Assembly (NCBI GenBank): GCA_937925815.1
Contig: CALAMQ010000046.1
Span: 1-41,722, forward strand
Reading direction: 5' to 3'
Source of the DNA: an uncultured Granulosicoccaceae bacterium
GTDB taxonomy: Bacteria; Pseudomonadota; Gammaproteobacteria; CALCKW01
DNA length: 41,722 nucleotides
The notes beneath the pieces are model-generated. The model ran no database searches. It was given only the letters and a program-made list of their open reading frames with translations, and had not been told where the DNA came from. The position numbers and the translations under genes are program-made. Below are positions 7,780-16,830 of the stretch, piece after piece; position 1 is the first letter of the stretch; the number at the start of each line of letters is the position of its first letter.

Positions 7780-9459
7780 TCAGAACAGACCCTGCACCTG
7801 GCCGTCGGCGTCGAGGTGGATCGCCTCTGCCGCCGGAACCCGCGGCAGGCCGGGCATGGTCATGATGTCGCCGGCAATCGCCACAATAAACCCGGCACCG
7901 GCCGACAAGCGCACTTCGCGGATATTGATCGAATGGCCTTCGGGCGCGCCTTTGAGATCGGGGTTGGTCGAGAAGGAATACTGTGTCTTTGCCATGCACA
8001 CGGGCAGATCGCCGTAGCCGTCGGCCTCCCAGTCGGCGAGCTGCTTTTGCACTTTGGCGTCGGCGGTGACCTCTTCCGCACGGTAGATCTCAGTACAAAC
8101 GGTTTTGATCTTCTCAAAGAGCGGCATGTCGTCTGGGTAGATCGGCGAGAAGCTGCTGGTGTCAGCGGCGTCTGCCACCTCAACGACGTGGCGCGCAAGC
8201 TCTTCAGTGCCTGCGCCACCATTGGCCCAGTGCGACGCCACTATCGCTTTGGCGCCAAGTGATTCAGCCACTTTGGAGACCGCAGCCAATTCCGCGTCGG
8301 TGTCGTTGATGAATTGGTTGATCGCAACAACCGGGGTCACACCGAACTTCTTCACGTTCTCCAGGTGGCGCGCGAGGTTTGAGCAACCGGCTTCAACCGC
8401 CGCGACGTTCTCGTCACCGAGGTCACCCTTGGCCACACCGCCGTGCATCTTGAGCGCGCGAACCGTTGCAACCAAGACCACGGCCGCAGGCTTGAGGCCA
8501 GCCTTGCGGCATTTGATATCAAAGAACTTCTCGGCGCCGAGGTCGGCGCCAAAGCCCGCTTCGGTGACCACGTAATCGGCGAGCTTGAGCGCGGTCTTGG
8601 TCGCGGACACCGAGTTGCAGCCGTGCGCGATATTGGCAAAGGGGCCGCCGTGAATGAAGGCTGGGTTGTTCTCGAGCGTCTGCACCAGATTTGGCATCAG
8701 CGCATCTTTAAGGAGTACCGCCATCGCGCTGTGCGCCTTGATGTCACGCGCGCAGACTGCCTTGCGCTCCCGGGTGTAGCCGACCACGATCTTGCCGATC
8801 CGGTCGGTGAGGTCGTCGAGGTCTTTAGCGAGACAGAAAATTGCCATGATTTCGGAGGCGACCGTGATGTCGAAACCGTCTTCGCGTGCGAAGCCATTTG
8901 AGACGCCGCCGAGGCTGGAGGTGATCTGGCGCAGCGAGCGGTCGTTCATGTCAACGACACGGCGGAACGCGATGCGGCGGGTGTCGAGCGCGTTGGCGTT
9001 GCCCCAGTAGACGTGGTTGTCGATCATCGCCGAAAGCAGGTTGTGGGCGATGCCGATGGCGTGGAAGTCACCGGTGAAGTGCAAGTTGATGTCTTCCATC
9101 GGCACCACTTGCGCGTAACCGCCGCCTGCAGCACCACCTTTCATGCCGAAGCACGGACCGAGAGACGGCTCGCGCAGACAGACCGTGGCGCGTTTGCCAA
9201 TGCGGTTCAGGCCGTCGCCGAGACCGACCGTTGTGGTGGTCTTGCCCTCGCCCGCCGGAGTCGGTGAGATCGCGGTCACCAGGATCAGCTTGCCGTCCGG
9301 GCGGTCGGCGAGTGAATTGATGAAGTCGTATGAAATCTTTGCCTTGTGCGGACCGTATTGCAACAACTGGTCGGCGGGAATATCAAGCTTGGCGCCCACC
9401 TCAGTGATTGGGTTCATCGACGCTTCGCGAGCGATCTCTATGTCTGATTTGACAGCCAT
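7780..9459 (-). CDS. fhs: Formate-tetrahydrofolate ligase
   Basis: 559 residues, the usual length. It forms 10-formyl-tetrahydrofolate from formate, tetrahydrofolate and ATP in the cytosol and can run in reverse to make ATP and formate. The ATP loop [16 protein letters not shown] lies at about 67-82. The conserved [18 protein letters not shown] segment, the HFTGDFHAI segment and the [14 protein letters not shown] segment are all present. I chose ATG at 9459 ([10 protein letters not shown]) because upstream residues of the open frame do not match the family. It lies on the same strand as the formate dehydrogenase genes. Together they connect the folate one-carbon pool to formate and NADH, plausibly fed by the sarcosine/dimethylglycine-type dehydrogenase near 32-35 kb. 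Confidence 0.97.
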   Translation of the reverse strand: MAVKSDIEIAREASMNPITEVGAKLDIPADQLLQYGPHKAKISYDFINSLADRPDGKLILVTAISPTPAGEGKTTTTVGLGDGLNRIGKRATVCLREPSLGPCFGMKGGAAGGGYAQVVPMEDINLHFTGDFHAIGIAHNLLSAMIDNHVYWGNANALDTRRIAFRRVVDMNDRSLRQITSSLGGVSNGFAREDGFDITVASEIMAIFCLAKDLDDLTDRIGKIVVGYTRERKAVCARDIKAHSAMAVLLKDALMPNLVQTLENNPAFIHGGPFANIAHGCNSVSATKTALKLADYVVTEAGFGADLGAEKFFDIKCRKAGLKPAAVVLVATVRALKMHGGVAKGDLGDENVAAVEAGCSNLARHLENVKKFGVTPVVAINQFINDTDAELAAVSKVAESLGAKAIVASHWANGGAGTEELARHVVEVADAADTSSFSPIYPDDMPLFEKIKTVCTEIYRAEEVTADAKVQKQLADWEADGYGDLPVCMAKTQYSFSTNPDLKGAPEGHSINIREVRLSAGAGFIVAIAGDIMTMPGLPRVPAAEAIHLDADGQVQGLF

Positions 9460-9750
9460 GGGTGTGGGTCCAGCGTAAGCGCGCCAAGCGCGCGGAGAAT
9501 AGTGAACACAGCATCCGGCTCCGCGAGCGGATAGATGCACGTGCAACAAATCTTCGTCTGCATGCTTTTTTAAAAGCAGAAAAAAAACGTGCAGAGCGCG
9601 CGATTGTGGCCGCCGCACCCGTTGGCAACTTTTCCCTTAGCGCCTGTTAATCGCCTGAAATGGACAGCGAGCGACATCAGGATGCCGCTTAGAGTGCAAA
9701 GCGCACCCTGGCGTGGCTGTCACCCGGCGTGCTGTTACATTGAGTGGTGC
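9460..9750. other. Intergenic region upstream of fhs
   Basis: About 290 bases separate fhs from the end of the TerB-like gene on the same strand. It is richer in A/T around 9545-9595 and contains a perfect 7-bp hairpin, TGCTTTT-TT-AAAAGCA, at 9563-9578 flanked by an A run. It should contain the fhs promoter and leader, but I cannot place -35/-10 boxes with confidence. No coding frame is supported. Confidence 0.5.
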
Positions 9751-10482
9751 TTAGCGCGTGCCGCGCTCATACAACTCCTGCAACAACGCATCGGGCAACG
9801 CGAGCGCGCGCGCAAGCTCATCGAGCCAGGCCCGCTCTAGGAAATTGTCGAGATCGATCACGGTCAAGGAGGCGAGGTAAATCTCGGCCGCCTCTTCCAT
9901 GTCGGTCACTCCGTCCGCGACATCGTTCGGTTCGAGGGGTTTCTTGAGCTCTGCCTGCAGTGACGCGATTGCATCGGCCGGCAGGTCGAGGTCCGCAAGG
10001 CGAGCCTCGATCCGCTGCTGCTCCGTTTCATCGACGTGCCCGTCGGCACGGGCTGCCGCGAGCATCGCGCGCAAGAGGCGCATGCTGCGGGCGTTGCTGG
10101 CCTCACCGCTGAGTTTGTCCACCGGCGTTGGCGCGGCGAGCGCACCCTGGGTCGGGTTTTGGGTTGCACTGGACGCACCTTGCTTACTCTGCCAGTTATT
10201 CCAAGCTTTCCACGCCACCCCACCAATGGCCGCCACACTGCCGAGCTTCAGCGCGGCGCCGGTGAGCTTGCGACCACCGCCTGTGCCGAGCAACAGCGCC
10301 AACGCACCGGCCGCGGCCGCACCTTTGCCCAACCCCGACAGCGCAGCGTCGCGCTCCGGTCCAGCGTCAGGCAAATCGAATACACGGTCCGCCACCCCTG
10401 AGCCCTTGGTGGCCACGTCGTTTCCAAGCTCGCGCCCGGCATTGAGTAATTCGTCCAAAAGGGTCTTGGTGTCCACGGCCAT
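9751..10482 (-). CDS. TerB/DUF533-type protein with hydrophobic midsection
   Basis: 243 residues from ATG at 10482 (MAVDTKTLLDEL). Residues 1-45 look helical and soluble. Residues 53-90 hold a small-residue, Gly/Ala-rich hydrophobic stretch (AAAAGALALLLGTGG, AAIGGVAWKAW) that could insert in a membrane. The C-terminal half is a TerB-like helical domain with an acidic loop (RADGHVDETEQQRIEARL). Such DUF533 proteins (E. coli YebE type) have no established biochemical role, though the TerB fold occurs in tellurite and stress proteins. It is divergent from the DUF2235 gene, with 88 bases between the start codons that must hold both promoters. Function unknown; family call fairly sure. Confidence 0.8.
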   Translation of the reverse strand: MAVDTKTLLDELLNAGRELGNDVATKGSGVADRVFDLPDAGPERDAALSGLGKGAAAAGALALLLGTGGGRKLTGAALKLGSVAAIGGVAWKAWNNWQSKQGASSATQNPTQGALAAPTPVDKLSGEASNARSMRLLRAMLAAARADGHVDETEQQRIEARLADLDLPADAIASLQAELKKPLEPNDVADGVTDMEEAAEIYLASLTVIDLDNFLERAWLDELARALALPDALLQELYERGTR

Positions 10483-10570
10483 TTCTCCGATGATGCGAGC
10501 AGTATCATACGGCGCTTGCTCGCGAAACTCACACGCGACCAGCCGATTGCAATGAACGCAGGGAGTGTGC

Positions 10571-12484
10571 ATGGCCAACAAGACTATCTATTTGTTATCA
10601 GATGGCACTGGAAACAGCGCAGCGTCGTCGCACCGCAGCAACGTCTGGCGTTTCTACCAAGCGCTGACGCTGGGTGAAAACAGCGATCAACTGGCGTTCT
10701 ATGACGACGGTGTCGGCACATCGCGCTTCCCGTTCACGCGGGCACTGGGCGGGGCGTTTGGCGTTGGGCTGAGCCAGAATGTGCAGGAATTGTATGCAGC
10801 CTTATGTTTGCACTACTGCCCAGGTGACCGCATCGTGCTAGTGGGCTTCAGTCGCGGCGCCTATACAGTGCGGCTGCTCGCGGCCCTGATTTGCAAGCTC
10901 GGAATTGTGCCGCTGGCCGACAGCGAGCACATGCGTGCCGCTGAACTGGCCGCGCCTGACCGCTGGTCGCACCTGCCAGCTGATCGCATCGGCCGAGCTC
11001 GCGTGATCGCGCGCGAGGCGTGGCGAACTTACCGCTACCGTTCGCACTGGCGAGAAGAGGACCGCCCCGCCGGCGCGTGGCCGAAAGGGCCAATCATGAG
11101 CTTGGTCTTCAGCCACAACACCCAGGCGCGTTTTCGGGCGCGCTACCTCGCCCATGCGCCGGCGAGCTACCAGACGCCTGACGTGAATTTCCTCGGCGTA
11201 TGGGACACCGTGGCCGCCTATGGACTGCCGATCGATGAGCTGGCCTTGGCGGTCAACCGGCTGATCACCCCACTGCGCTTTGGCGACCACGACATCAATC
11301 CGCGCGTGCTGTGCGCACGGCAGGCGCTGGCGCTCGACGAGGCGCGCCAAACCTTCAAACCCCTGCTCTGGAATGAACAATCCGCCACGCCTCACCCCAA
11401 TGTTAAGCAGGTGTGGTTTGCCGGCGTGCACGCGGACCTCGGCGGCGGCTACCCCGACGATGCACTCGCCAATCAGGCATTGCTGTGGATGATTGAGGAA
11501 TGCATTGAATCGACGCGAGAGCAAAGCCACGTTGCGAAGTTCAAAGCTGATGCGCTTGAGACCATTCGCGGGGTCGCGCGTTTTGACGGCCCGCTGCACG
11601 ACAGCCGTCGCGGTTTCGCCGCGCTCTACCGCTACAAGCCGCGCAATATTCACGCGCTCTCGCAACAGAGTGTCGATGACAGCGTTGACCTGGTGACTGT
11701 CAAAACCGAGTCAATCGTAATCCACCCGTCAGCGGTTAAACGCTTGCTCACGTTTCACGACGGCTACGCACCGGCGGCCCTGGTCAAACCGTGGGGCCAC
11801 CCGTTTGCCGATCATCGGCCACTGCACATGGATTCCCCTGGCCTCGCAGTTCGCCAGGGCGATCTCTACGACGCGATCCGCTTGCACACCAAAGCGCGTC
11901 AGCGCATTCAAGAGAACATCGTACTGCGCCGTATCAGCCACAACATCAGTGTGATCGCCTTAAGCGTATTCTGGATTTACGCTCTCTTGGCGCTGACGGT
12001 TCACTGGTGCGAGGTGCCAGCGGGACACTCTGTGACTGAATCCTTTCAATTAATGATTGTGAGCTGCGCTGTTTTTTTTGCCAGCCAACTGTGGGCCGGG
12101 TCGCTGCGAAAGCGCGGGCAGGTACTCGCCGATCTCGTTCTCGCATCGAGCCGGGCCGAGACTGAACGCGTGGTGGAAGTTGCCGAGGCCGGCGTATTCA
12201 AACCCACACCGAGCGAGCGGCTGGCTATGGCACTGATCAGTCTCTCACCGGCGCGCAAACCTTACGTGCGCTTTGTCAATTACTGGCTGCCGTGGGTGTT
12301 GCTTGTACTCATCACATTGTTATTGGCATGGCCGGTGGCAACCTACATGTACCGCGCGAAGCCAACCTCATATGACAGTGGCGCCCGCTCAGTGCAATCA
12401 CCCAAACATTGTGCAGCGGCGCAGTCCTTCAACTCGGCGACACTGGCCACAATCGCTCTAGATCAGACAAACCCGCGTGAATGA
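10571..12484 (+). CDS. DUF2235 alpha/beta-hydrolase with C-terminal membrane helices
   Basis: 637 residues. The N-terminal 440 or so form a DUF2235 domain. It opens with a beta strand and DGTGNS (11-16) and carries the nucleophile motif GFSRG at 92-96 (Ser94), followed by AYTVRLLAAL. Further on are GVWDTVAAYGLP and WFAGVHADLGGGY, with the acid and base region typical of this family. DUF2235 includes the Tle1 phospholipase effectors of type VI secretion but also many cytosolic proteins of unknown role. About three transmembrane helices follow (about 459-478, 494-510, 570-592), so this one is membrane-anchored. I chose ATG at 10571, preceded by GGGAG; GTG at 10565 would add two residues. No VgrG, Hcp or immunity-like gene is adjacent, so an effector role is not supported. 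Its 3' end overlaps the next, opposite-strand gene by 56 bases. Confidence 0.85.
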   Translation: MANKTIYLLSDGTGNSAASSHRSNVWRFYQALTLGENSDQLAFYDDGVGTSRFPFTRALGGAFGVGLSQNVQELYAALCLHYCPGDRIVLVGFSRGAYTVRLLAALICKLGIVPLADSEHMRAAELAAPDRWSHLPADRIGRARVIAREAWRTYRYRSHWREEDRPAGAWPKGPIMSLVFSHNTQARFRARYLAHAPASYQTPDVNFLGVWDTVAAYGLPIDELALAVNRLITPLRFGDHDINPRVLCARQALALDEARQTFKPLLWNEQSATPHPNVKQVWFAGVHADLGGGYPDDALANQALLWMIEECIESTREQSHVAKFKADALETIRGVARFDGPLHDSRRGFAALYRYKPRNIHALSQQSVDDSVDLVTVKTESIVIHPSAVKRLLTFHDGYAPAALVKPWGHPFADHRPLHMDSPGLAVRQGDLYDAIRLHTKARQRIQENIVLRRISHNISVIALSVFWIYALLALTVHWCEVPAGHSVTESFQLMIVSCAVFFASQLWAGSLRKRGQVLADLVLASSRAETERVVEVAEAGVFKPTPSERLAMALISLSPARKPYVRFVNYWLPWVLLVLITLLLAWPVATYMYRAKPTSYDSGARSVQSPKHCAAAQSFNSATLATIALDQTNPRE

Positions 12485-12857
12485 GTGAGGCGAGAACATC
12501 GAGATTGATGTCGTCTAGGGAGTTAATGTTGAGACACGATTTGCCACGCCGGTATTTACCTAGTTTGGACAAGAGCTCGGTGAAATCGGCGTAGCCGGGC
12601 ATGATGTAGATCGACAGACCTCGCTGCCGGGGGCTAAAGCCTGTGGCGAAGTAGTCGCCTTCGCGGCCAGAGTCGTAGACGTAGTGATACCGACCGTAGC
12701 CAACGATACTCGACCCCCACATGGTAGCGTCCCAACCGGTCACGTCACTAAAGAGAGTGTGCAACTGCACACTCTCTTCACGGCGGCGCGGGTGCGCGAC
12801 CGCCGACAGCATCTCCGCTACCGACGACGCATTTGCAACCGTCTTATTCACCGCCAT
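12429..12857 (-). CDS. DUF1801 domain protein
   Basis: 142 residues. It matches the YdhG-like DUF1801 fold: an N-terminal helix (ANASSVAEMLSAV), WGSSIVGYGRYHYVY, a central strand pair (YFATGFSPRQRGLSIYIMPG), and a lysine-rich GKYRRGKSCLNINSL segment before the last helix. The family has no defined biochemical role. The stop codon lies inside the convergent DUF2235 gene, giving a 56-base antisense overlap of the 3' ends. It starts just 5 bases from the end of ushA on the same strand, so it is downstream of nothing else obvious and probably shares a transcript leading into ushA's end region rather than an operon with it. Confidence 0.82.
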   Translation of the reverse strand: MAVNKTVANASSVAEMLSAVAHPRRREESVQLHTLFSDVTGWDATMWGSSIVGYGRYHYVYDSGREGDYFATGFSPRQRGLSIYIMPGYADFTELLSKLGKYRRGKSCLNINSLDDINLDVLASLIHAGLSDLERLWPVSPS

Positions 12858-12862
12858 GCGCC

Positions 12863-14518
12863 CTAGGGCTCGTAGATTATCTCGCCTGAAGGCTCAAATA
12901 CGGCTGGATTGATCGGGCTGTATTTTTCGATAAATTCCTTGAGCACGTCAGCATCCACAAAACCTGTGTCGACGTGACCGGGGTGCTCGGTGAGCACAGG
13001 GTAACCGTCACCGCCGGCTGCGTTAAAGCTCGGCACGGTGAAACGGTAAGTCTCACTCATGTCAATCGGCTTGCCGTCGATCAACACGTTGCGGACACCG
13101 GCGCTGCCGACAGTCATGCTGATACCTGCAAACTGCGCGTAAGCACCGGAATCAACAGGCATGGCCGCCACGACATTTAGGTAATCAACGATCTCACTGC
13201 CGGTCATGTCGGTGAAGGTCAAGCTGTTGCCAAAAGGCTGTACCGTCAAGACGTCTCGATAACTCACGTCACCAGCCTCGATGGACGCCCGCACGCCGCC
13301 CGAATTCATCACACCAAAATCGGCCTGTGCCTTGGCGGCTTGCGCGGCCGCAATCAATCGACCGAGGTTGGTTTGACCAAAGCGCACTTTGTCGCGATCA
13401 CCTTCTAGACGACCGCCAGTGCTGCCAACTTTAAAGCTGATCAGTTCCTCACCGCGAGCTTGGAAGGGTGCCAAAAAGGCTTCGACGTCGGCATCGGCGA
13501 CGATTTCGTCCTGAATGAACACGCGCTTTGACTCACCGTCAACTGTCACTTTCTTTTTCAGGTTCACCGGAATCAGCTCGTATTGCTCAAGGCTGAGTTC
13601 ACCGTTTCGAAACACCAAATCCACGCGGCCAACGTACTTACCCCATTCATGCGCCTGCACGATCCAGGTTCCGTTTTGCTGATCTGGCGCGCAGGCATCG
13701 CCGGGTTTGAAATCGGTGTTGGCTTCGTTCTCGGCGCTCATGCACACCGGTTCTTGCGAGTGCCCACCGACGATAAGATCCAGCATACCGGGCTCGAGGT
13801 AGCGCGCCAGCGCGACGTCACCGGGCGCATTGACGCCACTGAACGCGTTGACGTAATGCCCCATGTGGGTAACCGCCAACACGACATCCGGATATTCGTC
13901 GCGCTTGAGTTGGTCAATGAGTTTTGCCGCCTCCGGTTTGGGGTCGCGAAATTCAAGCTCACTGATGTATTCGGGGTTGCCAATACGCGCGGTGTCCTCG
14001 GTGGTCAGCCCAATGACTGCGATTTTCACCCCTTGACGCTCGAAGATCTCGAAGGCTTGGTAGGGGCGATCGCCAGAGGTGTCATAGATGTTGGCTGACA
14101 ACATCGGAAAGTCGACCCAGCTCTGTTGTTGGTCGAGCACACTCAGCGGGTTGTCGAATTCGTGGTTGCCAATGGCCATGGCGTCGTAGTCAAGCATCGC
14201 CATGGCTTTAAAATCGGGCTCAGCATTTTGCAGGTCCGACTCGGGGACACCGGTATTGATGTCACCGCCAGAGAGCAACAACACACTGCCGCCCTCGGCC
14301 TCAACTTCGGCACGTATGCCGTCAATCAGGGTCTTGCGGGCAGCAAGTCCGTACTCACCGTGGCGGTTTGGCCAAAACCGTCCGTGGTGATCATTGGTGT
14401 GCAAAATTGTCAGCCGGTAGTCGCGGTCTGCATCCCAGCTGGGTGCGGGCGATTGCTGCACCGTTGCACAACTGCCAAGTACCACAGCCGCGCCCAACGT
14501 CAAAACAACCCTTTTCAT
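12863..14518 (-). CDS. ushA: UshA-type 5'-nucleotidase / UDP-sugar hydrolase, lipoprotein
   Basis: 551 residues, essentially the length of E. coli UshA. It hydrolyses nucleoside monophosphates and UDP-sugars in the periplasm to salvage nucleosides and phosphate. The start has a basic residue, a hydrophobic core and a lipobox (LGSC, Cys17), so it is probably a lipoprotein rather than soluble. The dimetal domain shows ILHTNDHHG (D43, H45), SGGDINTG (D86), GNHEFD (N118, H119), a THMGHY and a GGHSQ motif. The C-terminal nucleotide-binding domain has MNSGGVRA and SFNAAGGDGYP. The segment after GGHSQ contains a loop with two cysteines, as in UshA. It is divergent from the DUF1800 gene, with a structured 435-base gap between. 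Confidence 0.93.
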   Translation of the reverse strand: MKRVVLTLGAAVVLGSCATVQQSPAPSWDADRDYRLTILHTNDHHGRFWPNRHGEYGLAARKTLIDGIRAEVEAEGGSVLLLSGGDINTGVPESDLQNAEPDFKAMAMLDYDAMAIGNHEFDNPLSVLDQQQSWVDFPMLSANIYDTSGDRPYQAFEIFERQGVKIAVIGLTTEDTARIGNPEYISELEFRDPKPEAAKLIDQLKRDEYPDVVLAVTHMGHYVNAFSGVNAPGDVALARYLEPGMLDLIVGGHSQEPVCMSAENEANTDFKPGDACAPDQQNGTWIVQAHEWGKYVGRVDLVFRNGELSLEQYELIPVNLKKKVTVDGESKRVFIQDEIVADADVEAFLAPFQARGEELISFKVGSTGGRLEGDRDKVRFGQTNLGRLIAAAQAAKAQADFGVMNSGGVRASIEAGDVSYRDVLTVQPFGNSLTFTDMTGSEIVDYLNVVAAMPVDSGAYAQFAGISMTVGSAGVRNVLIDGKPIDMSETYRFTVPSFNAAGGDGYPVLTEHPGHVDTGFVDADVLKEFIEKYSPINPAVFEPSGEIIYEP

Positions 14519-14569
14519 ACTCTCGTCTCCAATGACAACAACCCCTCGCTGCGCCCTACTCTACGCCCC

Positions 14570-14734
14570 TTAAAACCAGTTCTCAAAGCCCGAGTTGCCC
14601 TGCACCACATGACACTGGCGCACACAGCACGCCGGAGAATTGGGCTCGAGTTGCACTTTATCCGAGGTTACAACACGGCTTAAAACCCCGCACTTGCACT
14701 TCCTCACTGGACAATTTGTCACGGGCACTGTGTT
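14570..14734 (-). CDS. Possible cysteine-rich small protein (doubtful)
   Basis: A short minus-strand frame ends in TAA at 14570. Its last 45 or so residues contain CPVRKCKCG, then a gap, then ACCVRQCH and an aromatic end (GFENWF). The spacing of CxCG and CCx3C-H is compatible with a small zinc ribbon. The frame extends upstream to ATG codons at 14803 and 14818, but that part overlaps the two hairpins and looks non-coding; GTG near 14734 is one possible start. No ribosome binding site is seen. I do not recognise a family. Confidence 0.2.
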   Translation of the reverse strand, partial: NTVPVTNCPVRKCKCGVLSRVVTSDKVQLEPNSPACCVRQCHVVQGNSGFENWF

Positions 14735-14784
14735 GAGAGACCAGTGCCTGCCCCTCGCATGGCGCCGCACTGATGCGGTGCCAT
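14724..14784. other. Pair of tandem hairpins
   Basis: GGCACTG (14724-14730) pairs perfectly with CAGTGCC (14742-14748) around an 11-base loop. Eleven bases further, an 11-bp stem (14759-14769 with 14774-14784, one G-T wobble) closes on a CTGA tetraloop. Neither is followed by a T tract on either strand. They could be part of a structured leader, a small RNA, or binding sites. Confidence 0.45.
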
Positions 14785-14953
14785 GGCCCTCAACCCTTGC
14801 CATTTGATAGGGCCCCACGCCGATGCGCGGCGGCTTGATGTCGCCCTGCCAACACTGCTGTCGCGCAAAAGACTTTTTACCGAAAAAAACAGCTAAAGAT
14901 TTTCCCGACCTCGCCGAATCACGGCACGTCCTACGTATTATTTAGGCGCTACT

Positions 14954-16789
14954 TTGAACGCAACGTCAGTGTTCGATAATCCAACCCCCGCCGCCAACCA
15001 CCGCCCCCTCCCCACCCTAAAACACCCACTCAAGGCCCTGAGCATCGCGTCACTCTGCATCGTGCTCGCCGCCTGCGACCCAGACAGGCCCAACACCTCA
15101 CCACTGACCGCGCGCGTCGACACCACAAACCAATTGCACACCGATGCCGACGTCTCCCGGTTTCTTGCGCGCGCCGGATTCGGCGCCACGACCGACGATC
15201 TCAGAAACTGGCGCAATCGCGACGCCGCCGACTGGCTTCGGGCAGAGTTCGACAAACCCGCCGAGCCACTCCTGCCTCAGACCGAGCTCGACATCGCCGC
15301 CATGGGCAACAACCTGCCCCCGTTCTCGGGGTACACGCGCTACCACTTGCACCGGCAATTGATCGATTCCGACGCCGAGTTGAGGACCAAGGCGACCTAC
15401 GCGCTGTCCCAAATATTTGTCGTTGGCGGCAGCGTCATAGACAACGGCCAGGACACACGGCGCGGCATTGGCTACCACGACACCCTTCACAAGAACGCTT
15501 TTGGCAACTTCCGTGAGTTGCTGCGAGACGTGACTTACTCCCCGGCCATGGCAATCTGGCTGACCTATTTACGCAACGCCCCGGGCGATCCCGCCACCGG
15601 ACGTGAACCGGACGAAAACTACGCCAGAGAGCTATTGCAACTCTTCACCATCGGTTTGAACCGGCTCAACCCCGACGGCACGCTGCAACGCGACGCAAAC
15701 GGCGACCCGATCCCCACCTACGACAACGACGATGTTGCGCAGTTGGCAAGGGTATTCACCGGTTTCAGCTACGACGACGATTCCTACTGGCCCAATGGCG
15801 ACGATACCCGCCGTGCTCAGGCGCGTGATTTGCGTATTTTTGAGGACCGTCACTCCACCCGTAGCAAGGTTTTTCTGGGCACTGTGATTCCAGCAGGTTT
15901 GGACGGTCCAACGGACGTTTCGATGGCGCTCGATCACATTTTTGCGCACCCGAACATCGCGCCCTTTATCTCTCGGCAGTTGATTCAACGTTTCACCGCG
16001 AGCCACCCATCGCCTGCTTACGTGAGGCGAGTTTCTGCCGCCTTCGAGTCAGGCGCGTACACATCGGCGAACAACACGCGTTTTGGTTCCGGCGCGCGCG
16101 GCGACTTGGAAGCGACATTGGCCGCCGTGCTGCTCGATGCATCGCTCTTCGAGCAACACACCGCGGGAGCAGAGCCTGCAAAAGTGCGCGAACCGTTGTT
16201 GAAGTATGTGCATTTCATGCGCACGTTCAAGGTTGAGAACCTCGAGTTCTTGACCCGCGCGTACCGACTGCGAGACCTCAACGCCATCAACGCCTTGGGT
16301 ATGGAAATTTTCCGCGCGCCATCAGTGTTTGGTTACTACCGCCCAGGCTACATCCCACCCATGACGCTCGCGGGCGAGAATAACCAGACGGTGCCGGAGT
16401 TCCAACTGACCAACACCAGCACCGTGACCGGTTACATCAATGTGATGACCGATCTCGCATTGGAACAAGTCAGTGTTTACAGCTGCCCCAACACACCGAC
16501 AAGCGTTTACCTCGGCCTGGACCCGTGCAACTTTGCGGGCCAAGGCGAGCCTTTCGCACCCGACTACTCTGCGGAAATTCGTTTGGCGCGCACTCCAAAC
16601 GCACTGGTAGAGCACCTCAACACCCTGCTGCTCGGCGACCGCATGCCCGCTGACGAGCGCCAATACATTGTTGACACCGTGGCAGGCATCCCGATCGAGA
16701 CCGACAGCACAACAGAGGATCTACGACGACGCGTGCAAATCGCCATTTTGATGGTGGTCACGTCGCCGCACTTCAGCGTATTGCGCTGA
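14954..16789 (+). CDS. DUF1800 family protein, lipoprotein
   Basis: 611 residues. It begins with a long N-terminal region and a hydrophobic segment ending in LAAC, a lipobox at about residue 41, so it is predicted to be exported and lipid-anchored. The DUF1800 body starts at about residue 64 (DADVSRFLARAGFGAT) and includes the family signature YARELLQLFTIGL and the FTGFSY segment. The function of DUF1800 is not established; the gene is almost always followed by a DUF1501 gene, as here, 41 bases downstream on the same strand. Translation appears to start at TTG (14954), with AGGCG seven bases upstream; no ATG is available before the signal sequence. Confidence 0.9.
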   Translation: MNATSVFDNPTPAANHRPLPTLKHPLKALSIASLCIVLAACDPDRPNTSPLTARVDTTNQLHTDADVSRFLARAGFGATTDDLRNWRNRDAADWLRAEFDKPAEPLLPQTELDIAAMGNNLPPFSGYTRYHLHRQLIDSDAELRTKATYALSQIFVVGGSVIDNGQDTRRGIGYHDTLHKNAFGNFRELLRDVTYSPAMAIWLTYLRNAPGDPATGREPDENYARELLQLFTIGLNRLNPDGTLQRDANGDPIPTYDNDDVAQLARVFTGFSYDDDSYWPNGDDTRRAQARDLRIFEDRHSTRSKVFLGTVIPAGLDGPTDVSMALDHIFAHPNIAPFISRQLIQRFTASHPSPAYVRRVSAAFESGAYTSANNTRFGSGARGDLEATLAAVLLDASLFEQHTAGAEPAKVREPLLKYVHFMRTFKVENLEFLTRAYRLRDLNAINALGMEIFRAPSVFGYYRPGYIPPMTLAGENNQTVPEFQLTNTSTVTGYINVMTDLALEQVSVYSCPNTPTSVYLGLDPCNFAGQGEPFAPDYSAEIRLARTPNALVEHLNTLLLGDRMPADERQYIVDTVAGIPIETDSTTEDLRRRVQIAILMVVTSPHFSVLR

Positions 16790-16830
16790 CAGACGCCGCG
16801 CCGCATCGACCCGTCATTCATCAGGAATCT

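Larger units (their letters stand above)
14519..14953. other. Structured divergent intergenic region
   Basis: About 435 bases separate ushA (minus) from the DUF1800 gene (plus). It must carry promoters for both. Two hairpins lie side by side at 14724-14784. The part nearest the DUF1800 start (14875-14945) is A/T-rich and promoter-like. A cysteine-rich short open frame on the minus strand ends at 14570. No other coding signal is supported. Confidence 0.5.

Noticed and set aside
3152-9459. Acetogenic (Wood-Ljungdahl) formate fixation
   Set aside because: Only Fhs and an NAD-formate dehydrogenase are seen; no CO dehydrogenase/acetyl-CoA synthase genes, and the organism appears to use oxygen-dependent enzymes.
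9563-9578. Intrinsic terminator from the A/T hairpin upstream of fhs
   Set aside because: The adjoining homopolymer is on the wrong side for either flanking gene to end there.
10571-12484. Type VI secretion effector (Tle1-type phospholipase)
   Set aside because: No VgrG, PAAR, Hcp or obvious immunity gene is adjacent, and the C-terminal membrane helices suggest a resident membrane protein.
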